From positions 1 to 17,187 of the forward strand of contig CAIMWY010000237.1 in assembly GCA_903845315.1 (NCBI GenBank): a stretch of DNA of 17,187 nt, given 5' to 3'. Below the pieces are notes generated by a model. The model did not search any database. It saw only the letters and a program-made list of their open reading frames with translations, and was not told where the DNA came from. Both the position numbers and the translations under genes were made by a program. Shown piece after piece: positions 1-7,475 of this stretch. Source of the DNA: an uncultured Burkholderiales bacterium. Its GTDB lineage: Bacteria > Pseudomonadota > Gammaproteobacteria > Burkholderiales > Burkholderiaceae. The stretch's first letter is position 1. Every line of letters starts with the position of its first letter.

Positions 1-809
1 CGAAAGGTTCCTGGTGGAATGTGCCACGCCATGCAGTGGTAGCTGAAGTCGGCCAAGGGATGGCCGATGGTGGAGAGTTCCCAGTCCAAGACAGCCATGA
101 CTTTGGGCCCAGTGGGGTGAAACATCAAATTGTCCAGACGGTAATCACCATGCACGATGCTGATTTTTCTGGCATCCAAGGCGCTGGCTGGCATGTGTGC
201 GGGCAACCAGGCCATGAGCTGGTCCATCTCTGAAATAGGTTGTGTGACGGAGGCCGCGTACTGCTTACTCCATCGACCAATTTGGCGCTCAAAGTAATTG
301 CCGGGCTTGCCGTAATCAGCCAAACCACGTTCGGCAAACGGGACGGTGTGCAGCGCAGAGATGACACGGTTCATTTCGTCGTAGATGGCCGCACGCTGAT
401 CGCGGGTCATGTCGGGCAGGGTTTGCTCCCAAAAGACGCGACCTTGCACATACTCCATGATGTAGAAGGCCCGCCCGATGATGGACTCGTCTTCACACAA
501 GACATGCATCTGGGCAACTGGCACATCGGTGCCATACAAGCCCCCCATGACCTTGAACTCTCGCTCGACCGCATGCGCTGAAGGGAGGAGCTTGGCAACT
601 GGACCAGGTTTGGCCCGCATCACGTAACTTTTACTGGGCGTGATCAGTTTATAGGTGGGGTTAGATTGCCCGCCTTTGAACATTTCCACATTCAAAGGAC
701 CTACAAAGCCAGGCAGGTGTTGACTTAACCAGTGCTGCAAAGTCTCCACATCAACGCTATGGGCTTCGCTGACAGCACGGGTGCCAACAAAATTGTCATC
801 CCGGCTCAT
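1..809 (-). CDS. Phosphotransferase family protein (APH/choline-kinase fold), 3' end cut by window edge
   Basis: The minus-strand frame is open from an ATG at 809 to the window edge, giving 269 N-terminal residues; family members usually have about 340-360. The Brenner-type kinase motif HGDYRLDN lies at residues 220-227, with the presumed catalytic base D222 and N227. LDWELSTIG follows at 241-249, with D242 the expected Mg ligand. GGQSNPTYKL near 46-55 resembles the nucleotide-binding loop of APH-fold kinases. This is the family related to the kinase-like domain of ACAD10/ACAD11, often encoded beside acyl-CoA metabolism genes, and the 3-hydroxyacyl-CoA dehydrogenase pair upstream fits that. 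The true substrate is unknown; antibiotic resistance is not implied. A GGGGG run 6 nt upstream supports the ATG at 809, though an in-frame ATG at 815 is possible. The gene starts 13 nt after the stop of the Crp/Fnr gene and is probably co-transcribed with it. Confidence 0.88.
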   Translation of the reverse strand, partial: MSRDDNFVGTRAVSEAHSVDVETLQHWLSQHLPGFVGPLNVEMFKGGQSNPTYKLITPSKSYVMRAKPGPVAKLLPSAHAVEREFKVMGGLYGTDVPVAQMHVLCEDESIIGRAFYIMEYVQGRVFWEQTLPDMTRDQRAAIYDEMNRVISALHTVPFAERGLADYGKPGNYFERQIGRWSKQYAASVTQPISEMDQLMAWLPAHMPASALDARKISIVHGDYRLDNLMFHPTGPKVMAVLDWELSTIGHPLADFSYHCMAWHIPPGTF

Positions 810-822
810 GCACATCCCCCAT

Positions 823-1542
823 TCAGTGATCGGCTTCGCTGATGTGGAGCAAGGCTTCGCGATTTCGTATGACCAAGCCACCGGCTTCGATACGAATGGC
901 TTCCTCGCGTTCCATGGCTTTGAGTTCTTGGTTGACGCGCTGACGTGAGGCACCCAGTAACTGAGCCAGTTCTTCTTGCGCCAAGTGCAAGCCAATGCGC
1001 GTTTCTTGTGCATTGGTGAGACACGGCACACCATAGCTGCGCGCCAAGTGCAGCAGTTGTTTGGCAAGACGCGAGCGCAAGGGCAGGGTGTTGAGGTCTT
1101 CCACCAAGCCAAAGAGTTGGCGAATACGGCGAGCTTGCAAGCGCAACATCGCTTCGTAGAACTCGACGTGTTGCGACAAGATTTTTTGGAAGTCGGCTTT
1201 GGCCACGCAAAGAATGGTGGTGTCGCCATGAGCGTACACATCGTGGGTGCGACGATCGCCGTCCAAAATGGCCACATCGCCAAACCAAATGCCCGGCTCC
1301 ACGTAGGTGAATGTGATTTGCTTGCCTGACAGTGAGGTAGAGCTCACCCGCACGGCGCCTTTGGCACAGGCCATCCACTCTTCGGGCGCGTCGCCCCGCG
1401 CTGCGATCAAGTCGCCGTCTTTGCATCGTTTGACGTAAGCGCATCGAAGAATGTCGTGTCGTAGTGAAGGAGAAAGAGAGGAGAACCAACGACCTGCGTT
1501 GATTGACTCGCGTTCTTCGATATTAAGAATGGGATCGTCCAT
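823..1542 (-). CDS. Crp/Fnr family transcriptional regulator
   Basis: A 239-residue protein with the typical two-domain Crp layout. The N-terminal cyclic-nucleotide-binding-like beta roll spans roughly residues 15-125. It includes a phosphate-binding-cassette-like stretch, FGDVAILDGDRRTHDVYA (87-104), in which R98-T99 takes the place of the Arg-Ser pair that contacts cAMP in E. coli CRP. A long linker helix (about 130-150) is followed by the winged-helix DNA-binding domain, with the helix-turn-helix at about 187-210 (LAQEELAQLLGASRQRVNQE). The N-terminus lacks the cysteine cluster expected of FNR, so it is probably not an iron-sulfur oxygen sensor. The few cysteines present (C34, C40, C59, C112, C174) are scattered. 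Ligand and targets are unknown. The gene follows the crotonase gene on the same strand after 53 nt and precedes the phosphotransferase gene by 13 nt. Confidence 0.9.
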   Translation of the reverse strand: MDDPILNIEERESINAGRWFSSLSPSLRHDILRCAYVKRCKDGDLIAARGDAPEEWMACAKGAVRVSSTSLSGKQITFTYVEPGIWFGDVAILDGDRRTHDVYAHGDTTILCVAKADFQKILSQHVEFYEAMLRLQARRIRQLFGLVEDLNTLPLRSRLAKQLLHLARSYGVPCLTNAQETRIGLHLAQEELAQLLGASRQRVNQELKAMEREEAIRIEAGGLVIRNREALLHISEADH

Positions 1543-1595
1543 AGACTGTCTTGTGTGTGACCTGTGGTTGAGGAATTGTCGCCCGGGCGACCGCG

Positions 1596-2375
1596 TTAAA
1601 GGTAACTAGGCTTTTCTTTGTTGAGAAAGGATGAAATCCCTAGGCCGGCATTGGCATGGTGAAGGTTCCGAACGAAATGGTCACGCTCTTGTGCCAAGTG
1701 GTGTGTCAGGCTGTGGGTGGGTGCATCGTTGAGCAACTCTTTGATGCTGGACATGGCGTTGGGCGCGCGCGCGTTGAGGCGGTCTGCTAACTGCAGGGCT
1801 AGGACAAGGGCATCGCCACTGTCGACAATTTGATTGACCACGCCAAGCGCATGCAAGCGCGCGGCACCTATGTGATCTCCCAGCATAAGCAACTCACAAG
1901 CCAATTGGCGCGGCATTGCCTGCGCCAAGCTCCAACTGCCACCACCGTCTGGAGATAAGGCAATGCTGCTGTAGGCCATGACAAAAATGCTGTCGCGTGC
2001 AGCAACCACCAAGTCGCACATCAGCACCAACGAGAAACCAGCGCCTGCTGCTGCGCCTTCAACCGCAGCGATCACGGGTTTGGGAAAAGTGCGGATGGCT
2101 TCGATCCAATTGTGCAAACTCTCAATACTCTGGGCTTGTACTTCGGGAGCTTTATCGCGGTTACCTTGCAAGCGCTGCAAGTTGCCCCCTGCGCAAAAGT
2201 TGGCACCTTCGCCGGTGATGATGACGCTGCGAATCTCTGGGTTGGTCTCGGCGACATTGAGCGCCTCAATGCCTGCGGCATACATCTCTGGCCCCAATGC
2301 GTTTCGTAGTGTCGGGTCTGACAAAGTCAAGATCAGAGTTTGACCTTGGCTGGTGCTTTTGAGTTGTGCTGTCAT
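1596..2375 (-). CDS. Enoyl-CoA hydratase/isomerase family protein (PaaG-like; possibly alternative-type oxepin-CoA hydrolase)
   Basis: A 259-residue crotonase-fold protein. The oxyanion-hole segments are ANFCAGGNL (58-66) and EGAAAGAGFSL (106-116). At the place of the two catalytic glutamates of classical enoyl-CoA hydratase it has YSSIALSPDGGGSW (135-148). The first glutamate is replaced by a non-acidic residue and the second position appears to be D143. That single-acid pattern is known from PaaG/ECI-type delta3-delta2-enoyl-CoA isomerases. From memory, close Comamonadaceae homologues are called oxepin-CoA hydrolase, alternative type; I cannot verify this here. The frame is open upstream to 2429, but that stretch overlaps the preceding dehydrogenase gene. 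The ATG at 2375 (MTAQLKS) lies 13 nt after the dehydrogenase stop and fits the family length. Probably acts with the neighbouring dehydrogenase in fatty-acid or aromatic-CoA degradation. Confidence 0.9.
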   Translation of the reverse strand: MTAQLKSTSQGQTLILTLSDPTLRNALGPEMYAAGIEALNVAETNPEIRSVIITGEGANFCAGGNLQRLQGNRDKAPEVQAQSIESLHNWIEAIRTFPKPVIAAVEGAAAGAGFSLVLMCDLVVAARDSIFVMAYSSIALSPDGGGSWSLAQAMPRQLACELLMLGDHIGAARLHALGVVNQIVDSGDALVLALQLADRLNARAPNAMSSIKELLNDAPTHSLTHHLAQERDHFVRNLHHANAGLGISSFLNKEKPSYL

Positions 2376-2388
2376 CGTGGTGCTGGGC

Positions 2389-3909
2389 TCAAGATTCAAC
2401 GTGGCTAAGGCTGAGGCCAATCGCGCCACGTCGACGCAGCCATGGGCTGGGGCGATAACGCGGGTCGCCGTAGACCGTCTGGATATTGAATAAAACTTCT
2501 AAAAGCTCGGTAGGGCCAAATTTATCGCCCATCATCAAAGGCCCCATGGGATAGCCAAGGCCTAAAGTGACGGCAGTTTCCAGATCTTGCGGTGTGCATA
2601 CGCTTTGTTGGCAAATGTCACACGCAATGTTGACGATGGTGGCGACTACGCGCTGGGTGACAAAGCCACCACTGTCGCGAATCACGCTCACAGGCTTGCC
2701 ATCACGCGCGAATAAGGCGTGCGCTGCATCACGCATATCAGCGCGCGTGGCTGGGTTAGTGGCCAGTACACGGCGTTTGGTGAGCTTGTCGTCGATGAGG
2801 AAGTCAATTCCGATGGTACGTGCAGGGTCAAGGCGCTCGACGATGGCCACGGTGGTGACATCAAAGCCGAGTGGCGCCACAATAGACAGAGCCTGCGCAG
2901 AGGGCGATGCGCCAGTTTCGATATGAGCGCCCAAGTCTTTGACCAATTGCAACAAGTCGGCGCGACGCACAGCCCGTGTTGATACCCACACCGGGGGCAT
3001 GTCAGACACGATAGGTACAGGGGGCTCAGGTGGTACTTGCGCAACACCCTCAATGTATTTGTAAAAACCTTCCCCCACTTTTTTACCGACGATGCCTCCA
3101 GCCAAACGCTGGGCCGTGATGACGCTGGGGCGGTAACGCGGTTCGTCGTAATACTGTTGGTATATGGACTCCATGACCGGGTGCGACACATCGAGTGCGG
3201 TTAAGTCCATCAATTCGAAGGGGCCAAGTTTGAAGCCCACTTGGTCTTTCAAAATGCGGTCGATGGTGGCGAAGTCGGCAATGCCTTCTGACACGATACG
3301 CAAAGCTTCCGTGCCATAGCCACGACCCGCGTGGTTCACGATGAAGCCAGGTGTGTCTTGTGCCTGAACGGCTTTGTGGCCCATTTGTCTGGCGAACTCA
3401 GCCAAGTTTTGGCAGATGTCTGCCTTTGTTTTGATGCCCGCAATGACCTCGACCACTTTCATCAAAGGGACGGGGTTAAAGAAGTGATAACCCGCAAACT
3501 GCTCGGGCCGTTTCAGCGCCGAAGCGATTGCCGTGACAGACAAAGAAGAGGTATTGGTCACCAGCACAGCCGTCGGGTGTACCAAAGCTTCAAGCTCTGA
3601 GAAGAACGATTTCTTGATCTCCAAGCGCTCAACAATGGCTTCAATGACCAAATCGCAATCCGTCAAGTCAGCCAATTGCGCAGTAGGGTGAAGTGCTTTT
3701 TTGTATTGAGCCACTTGCTCTGGGCTGATTCTTTGCTTTTCAGCCAGCTTGTCCCACTGTGCGCCAACAGCCACGATGGCGTTGGTCACAGCATCGGATT
3801 GCATGTCAAAAATTTTGACTTGGCTGCCCGCTTGTGCCGCAATTTGCGCTATACCGCGACCCATGGCGCCTGCCCCGACGACGCCCACAGTTTTGTAAAT
3901 CGGATTCAT
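2389..3909 (-). CDS. 3-hydroxyacyl-CoA dehydrogenase (PaaH/PaaC-like)
   Basis: A 506-residue NAD-dependent dehydrogenase that oxidises 3-hydroxyacyl-CoA to 3-oxoacyl-CoA. The Rossmann motif GAGAMG sits at residues 12-17. The catalytic region AGYHFFNPVPLMKVVEVI (139-156) carries H142 and E154. DTPGFIVNHAGRGYGTEAL (185-203) begins the first C-terminal 3HCDH domain. A second, degenerate 3HCDH repeat ends with LGYPMGPLMMGDKFG. The duplicated C-terminal domain and the length of about 500 residues match PaaH/PaaC-type enzymes, not the roughly 285-residue FadB-like monofunctional type. The ATG at 3909 is chosen because a GAGGG sits just upstream and the Rossmann strand begins at residue 8. The frame stays open to 4020, but that extension has no family support. 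It is followed after 13 nt by the crotonase gene and is divergent from a glutathione S-transferase gene, with 134 nt between. Confidence 0.93.
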   Translation of the reverse strand: MNPIYKTVGVVGAGAMGRGIAQIAAQAGSQVKIFDMQSDAVTNAIVAVGAQWDKLAEKQRISPEQVAQYKKALHPTAQLADLTDCDLVIEAIVERLEIKKSFFSELEALVHPTAVLVTNTSSLSVTAIASALKRPEQFAGYHFFNPVPLMKVVEVIAGIKTKADICQNLAEFARQMGHKAVQAQDTPGFIVNHAGRGYGTEALRIVSEGIADFATIDRILKDQVGFKLGPFELMDLTALDVSHPVMESIYQQYYDEPRYRPSVITAQRLAGGIVGKKVGEGFYKYIEGVAQVPPEPPVPIVSDMPPVWVSTRAVRRADLLQLVKDLGAHIETGASPSAQALSIVAPLGFDVTTVAIVERLDPARTIGIDFLIDDKLTKRRVLATNPATRADMRDAAHALFARDGKPVSVIRDSGGFVTQRVVATIVNIACDICQQSVCTPQDLETAVTLGLGYPMGPLMMGDKFGPTELLEVLFNIQTVYGDPRYRPSPWLRRRGAIGLSLSHVES

Positions 3910-4043
3910 AGCCCTCATTATCGCTGACCAGGAGAGCCATTTGAGGGAACTGATCCGCTGCCAAAGGAGTTCGCAGCCACTGGGATAAAGGGTTGTGGTT
4001 ATGACAAAATGGTTCGTCAAACATTCAATGTTGGAGTGACCTG

Positions 4044-4709
4044 ATGACTCTCAAACTTTGCGGCTTTGCCGTTAGCAATTACTACAACAAACTAAAAATT
4101 CAATTGCTTGAAAAAAATGTGCCATTTGTTGAAGAACTGGTGTGGGTAAATCCTGTAGATCCCGCCACTTTGCTGCGTTCTCCGATGGGCAAAGTGCCCT
4201 TTTTGGAAACACCCCATGGATGTCTCACCGAATCAGCCGTATGTGCGGATTACATCGAACAGGTTTATCTGGACTATCCGCTCTTGCCTGCAGACCCCTT
4301 TGAGGCCGCGAAGGTGCGTGAACTGATTGCTTATTTGGAACTCCATATAGAGTTGGTCGCGCGCGAACTCTACGCGCAAGCTTTTTTCGGTGGCAAAGTC
4401 AGCGAAGGCACGCAGCAACGTGTTCGCAAGTTATTGGGCAAAGGAGTTGAGGGGTTTTCAAAGTTGGCAAAGTTCTCGCCGTATGTGGCCGGCGCGAGTT
4501 TCAGTTTGGCTGATTGTGCTGCTAGCGTCCACTTACCTTTGGCATCTTTGGCCACTAAGTTGGTCTTGGGCGAAGACTTGCTAGCCAGCTTGCCCGTCAA
4601 GGAATACAGCAAACGCATGGCAGAGCGCTCTTCGGTTCAACAGGTTTTGGCCGATCGAAAAGCCGCTTCAGAGTTGATGGCTGCTCGCTACGCTAACCTT
4701 GGCACTTAA
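4044..4709 (+). CDS. Glutathione S-transferase family protein
   Basis: A 221-residue cytosolic GST-fold protein. The N-terminal thioredoxin-like domain (about 1-80) contains SPMGKVPFLET (46-56) with the cis-proline P52. It also contains LTESAVCADYIE (61-72), where E63-S64 would bind the glutamyl part of glutathione. The all-helical C-terminal domain includes the usual capping segment near ASFSLADCAASVHLPL. S11 near the N-terminus is a candidate catalytic residue, but the class (beta, theta, zeta and so on) cannot be assigned with confidence. A GGAG at 4033-4036, 7 nt before the ATG, supports the start. The gene is transcribed away from the 3-hydroxyacyl-CoA dehydrogenase gene and meets the MFS gene tail to tail. 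Substrate unknown; detoxification or catabolic dehalogenation/isomerisation are family possibilities. Confidence 0.92.
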   Translation: MTLKLCGFAVSNYYNKLKIQLLEKNVPFVEELVWVNPVDPATLLRSPMGKVPFLETPHGCLTESAVCADYIEQVYLDYPLLPADPFEAAKVRELIAYLELHIELVARELYAQAFFGGKVSEGTQQRVRKLLGKGVEGFSKLAKFSPYVAGASFSLADCAASVHLPLASLATKLVLGEDLLASLPVKEYSKRMAERSSVQQVLADRKAASELMAARYANLGT

Positions 4710-5878
4710 GGGGCGTTCTTTTTATTGAGCCGCCGCCCCACATTGGCAGCTTGGATGCTCAGCCCCAAGGACAAAACAATACCTACCCACCCAAACCAGT
4801 GAAGTTGGTTCATGGCCCCTTGGTTGACCAGCCATCCTCCCCCCGCTGCACCAATGGCTTGCCCTAGATAGATGGCCGACGTGTTGAGCGCAGCAGAACC
4901 AGATGCCAAGTCTGGTTCGAGTTGTATCAACCTTGCTTGCTGGGCAGAGTTGCAAGCAAACATGCCTAAGCCCCAAGGTACCAAGATCAATGCGGCGATC
5001 CAAACTTGGGTGCCCAATGGCCACAACAGCAAACTCATTGACATCAAAATCAGACATAAGTTGACAGAACGCGCTGCACCCATTCGGTCAATTTTGCGAG
5101 ACATCAACAGATTGCCCATCAAGCCACAAGCGCCAAAACAGGCGAACAACAGGCTCAATGCGGCAGGACTGGTGTCTAAGGTTTGTTTGAAGTACGGGGC
5201 AAAGTAAGCACTCAAGACAAATTGACCGGAAGCACTCAGCACTGTCACTCCGACGGTCATCATCAAGGGTCTAGATCCCAGTGTTTGACGCCATGCGGAC
5301 AAGGACATCACAGGGGGCGCCAAACCTTTTGGAATGACCAACCAAGTCCACGCCGCACTCAACAAAGACAAGCACGAGAGCAGCCCAAACACCACGCGCC
5401 ACCCATAGACCTCACCAATCCAAGCCGCGGTGGGCATGCCGACCACCGATGCAATAGACCAGCCGACAAATACAAAAGTGATGGCGCGTCCTCTGTGTGA
5501 TGGACTCGACAACTGTCCAATACATGCTGCGGCTTGGGGGGTAAAAATGGCCGGTGCAACCATGGCCAAGACGCGCACCCACAAAATGCTTTGGTAGTTG
5601 GGCATCAGCGCACACAGCGCGTGTGCAAATCCATACCAAAGCATGACCCAGCTTAGCAACTGACGTCGATCGCCCTTGGCCAAGACCGTGGCAAAGAGTG
5701 GTGCACTCAAGCACATCAGGACTGAACCTGCAGTGATCAGGAGACCGGCTTGTGCAACCGTGATGTCTAAGTCGTGGGTGATGTCGTTCAAGGCGCCAGG
5801 CACCATGAGAACGCCAAACCCAATGACAAAATTACCAAATAGAAAACACCACAAAACGCCCGCAGAGGCACGGTTCAT
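4706..5878 (-). CDS. MFS transporter (DHA1/AraJ-like)
   Basis: A 390-residue, very hydrophobic protein with a pattern of about 12 membrane helices, the usual size for a major facilitator transporter. The N-terminal half contains a conserved AraJ/drug-efflux-type segment: SSPSHRGRAITFVFVGWS, then a helix with GMP, then GWRVVF. The central cytoplasmic loop is at roughly residues 190-205, and a second conserved stretch, ALNTSAIYLGQAIGAAGGGW, lies in the C-terminal half. It exports or imports a small molecule by proton exchange; the substrate cannot be read from sequence. The ATG at 5878 lies 2 nt after the stop of the D-2-hydroxyacid dehydrogenase gene, so the two are almost certainly translated from one message. 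Its stop overlaps that of the GST gene within the palindrome CTTAAG at 4705-4710. Confidence 0.92.
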   Translation of the reverse strand: MNRASAGVLWCFLFGNFVIGFGVLMVPGALNDITHDLDITVAQAGLLITAGSVLMCLSAPLFATVLAKGDRRQLLSWVMLWYGFAHALCALMPNYQSILWVRVLAMVAPAIFTPQAAACIGQLSSPSHRGRAITFVFVGWSIASVVGMPTAAWIGEVYGWRVVFGLLSCLSLLSAAWTWLVIPKGLAPPVMSLSAWRQTLGSRPLMMTVGVTVLSASGQFVLSAYFAPYFKQTLDTSPAALSLLFACFGACGLMGNLLMSRKIDRMGAARSVNLCLILMSMSLLLWPLGTQVWIAALILVPWGLGMFACNSAQQARLIQLEPDLASGSAALNTSAIYLGQAIGAAGGGWLVNQGAMNQLHWFGWVGIVLSLGLSIQAANVGRRLNKKNAP

Positions 5879-5880
5879 GG

Positions 5881-6888
5881 TTAGCGGCGGACTTGCAAAG
5901 CGCCAGGATTGACGATGTTGGTGGGCGTGCCTTTGATGAAGTTCACCACATTGTCAAACGCAAGACCAAAGTACAACTCATAGCTGTCTTGTTCAACGTA
6001 ACCAATGTGAGGGGTGCATATGCAATTTTCAAGACGTAACAAGGCGTGGCCTTGCAAGATCGGCTCGCTTTCAAACACGTCAATCGCAGCCATGCCCGGT
6101 CGTCCCCGATTCAAACCAGCCAGTAAAGCATCGGGTTCAATCAATTCAGCACGCGAGGTGTTGACCAATAAGGCCGTTGGTTTCATGCGCTGTAGATCAG
6201 CCGATGTGACGATACCTCTCGTGGCATCGACAAGACGCAGATGCAAACTGATGATGTCAGCTTCGGCAAAAAACTCTTCTCGTGAAGCCGCGACGTTGAG
6301 CCCATCTTTGAGACCATGTTCGCGCGAAGCTTCACTGCCCCATAGCAAGACACGCATGCCAAAGGCTTTGCCATACCCGGCCAACAACTGGCCAATTTTT
6401 CCGTAACCCCAAATGCCGAGCGTTTTTCCGCGCAAGACTTGCCCCAGCCCAAAGTTGGTGGGCATCGAGCCAGCCTTGAGCCCCGACTGCTGCCAAGCAC
6501 CGTGCTTGAGGTGACTGATGTATTGCGGAATACGGCGCATCGCCGCCATGATCAAGGCCCAAGTCAATTCTGCTGGTGCGATAGGAGAGCCAGCGCCTTC
6601 GGCGACAACAATTCCACGCTCAGTGCAAGCCGCCACGTCGACGTGACTGCCCACCTTTCCGGTTTGAGAAATGAGCTTCAGGTTGGGCAGTTTCTCAATC
6701 AGTTGACGGGTGATGTGGGTACGTTCTCGAATCAGGACCAAGATTTCCGCGTCTTTGAGGCGTACCGACAATTGTCCAATGCCCTTGATGGTATTGGTAT
6801 ACACCTTGGCTTGGTAGGCTTCGAGCTTGGTGGCGCAATTGAGTTTTCGAACGACGTCTTGATAGTCGTCTAGGATAACAATATTCAT
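5881..6888 (-). CDS. D-2-hydroxyacid dehydrogenase family protein (SerA/GyaR-like)
   Basis: A 335-residue NAD(P)-dependent D-isomer-specific 2-hydroxyacid dehydrogenase, interconverting a 2-oxoacid and a D-2-hydroxyacid in the cytoplasm. The nucleotide-binding motif GYGKIG is at 161-166. The catalytic triad candidates are R246 (NTSRAELI), E275 (DVFESEP) and H294 (TPHIGY). The substrate-loop motif TGKVGSHVDV (76-85) replaces the more usual SGTG. There is no C-terminal ACT domain, so it is not a long-form phosphoglycerate dehydrogenase. The ATG at 6888 (MNIVILDDYQD) is chosen because the first Rossmann strand begins there. The frame is open to 6942, but the extra residues have no family resemblance and overlap the divergent DUF1993 start. 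It is translationally linked to the MFS gene, which suggests a shared substrate. Confidence 0.91.
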   Translation of the reverse strand: MNIVILDDYQDVVRKLNCATKLEAYQAKVYTNTIKGIGQLSVRLKDAEILVLIRERTHITRQLIEKLPNLKLISQTGKVGSHVDVAACTERGIVVAEGAGSPIAPAELTWALIMAAMRRIPQYISHLKHGAWQQSGLKAGSMPTNFGLGQVLRGKTLGIWGYGKIGQLLAGYGKAFGMRVLLWGSEASREHGLKDGLNVAASREEFFAEADIISLHLRLVDATRGIVTSADLQRMKPTALLVNTSRAELIEPDALLAGLNRGRPGMAAIDVFESEPILQGHALLRLENCICTPHIGYVEQDSYELYFGLAFDNVVNFIKGTPTNIVNPGALQVRR

Positions 6889-6940
6889 AAGCCAATTGTG
6901 CCTTGTCCCTCGATGGGGTAATTGTCGCGCGGAGTACTCC

Positions 6941-7456
6941 ATGTCTATTTCTATGTCATCGGCCAGTTTGCCTGTCTTTCAAACCATGTTGAGCAACTTG
7001 AACCATTTGTTGGTCAAGGCTCAAACGCATGCAGAAGCCAAAAACTTTGATCCCATCGTGTTAACTCAGTACCGACTAGCGCCCGACATGCTGCCTTTTA
7101 CGAGACAGGTGCTGATTGCTTGCGATGCGGCCAAACTGTGTGTGTCACGCCTATCAGGCTTGGAAGCGCCGAAATTTGAAGACACCGAGGTCACCTTGAA
7201 AGACCTGATGGTTCGAATTCACAAGACGCTTGAGTGGATCAGCTCTGTGCCAGTCGACGCTTTAGATGGAACCGAGCTTAAAAGCATCATTTTCCCTGTG
7301 GGAAAAGACAAGACACGCACCATGGCGGGTGAGGATTACCTCAAGCACTGGGCTCTACCCAATGTGTATTTCCATGTCACCACGGCCTATGCCATCTTGA
7401 GGCATAACGGCGTGGAGGTGGGCAAGGCTGATTACTTGTTGGGCGCCAACGTTTGA
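6941..7456 (+). CDS. DUF1993 domain-containing protein
   Basis: A 171-residue predicted soluble helical protein covering the whole DUF1993 (Pfam PF09351) domain. The most telling segment is NVYFHVTTAYAILRHNGVEV (141-160), followed by GKADYLLG; this histidine- and tyrosine-containing C-terminal signature is characteristic of the family. FDPIVLTQYRLAPDMLPFTRQV (36-57) is another conserved block. The family has been linked by structure to the DinB/YfiT four-helix-bundle superfamily, but no biochemical role is established. The ATG at 6941 has GGAG at 6931-6934, 6 nt upstream. The frame stays open to 6896, but those residues do not resemble the family. The start is divergent from the dehydrogenase gene with only 52 nt between the two start codons, so their promoters must overlap or lie close together. 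Confidence 0.9.
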   Translation: MSISMSSASLPVFQTMLSNLNHLLVKAQTHAEAKNFDPIVLTQYRLAPDMLPFTRQVLIACDAAKLCVSRLSGLEAPKFEDTEVTLKDLMVRIHKTLEWISSVPVDALDGTELKSIIFPVGKDKTRTMAGEDYLKHWALPNVYFHVTTAYAILRHNGVEVGKADYLLGANV

Positions 7457-7475
7457 TCGGACCGCTATTTTTGAC

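Noticed and set aside
1..809. Aminoglycoside resistance gene
   Set aside because: The APH fold is present, but the sequence matches the broad ACAD10-like phosphotransferase group and lies in an acyl-CoA gene neighbourhood, with no sign of mobile elements.
806..1489. A 227-codon minus-strand frame overlapping the Crp/Fnr gene in another phase
   Set aside because: Its translation is rich in Arg, Ser and His without any family resemblance, while the overlapping frame is a clear Crp/Fnr protein with HTH and beta-roll motifs.
2688..3191. A 167-codon frame inside the 3-hydroxyacyl-CoA dehydrogenase gene, and similar antisense frames inside lpxK, xseA and the D-2-hydroxyacid dehydrogenase gene
   Set aside because: All lie wholly within well-supported genes and show low-complexity or Cys/Ser/Arg/His-rich translations typical of shadow frames.
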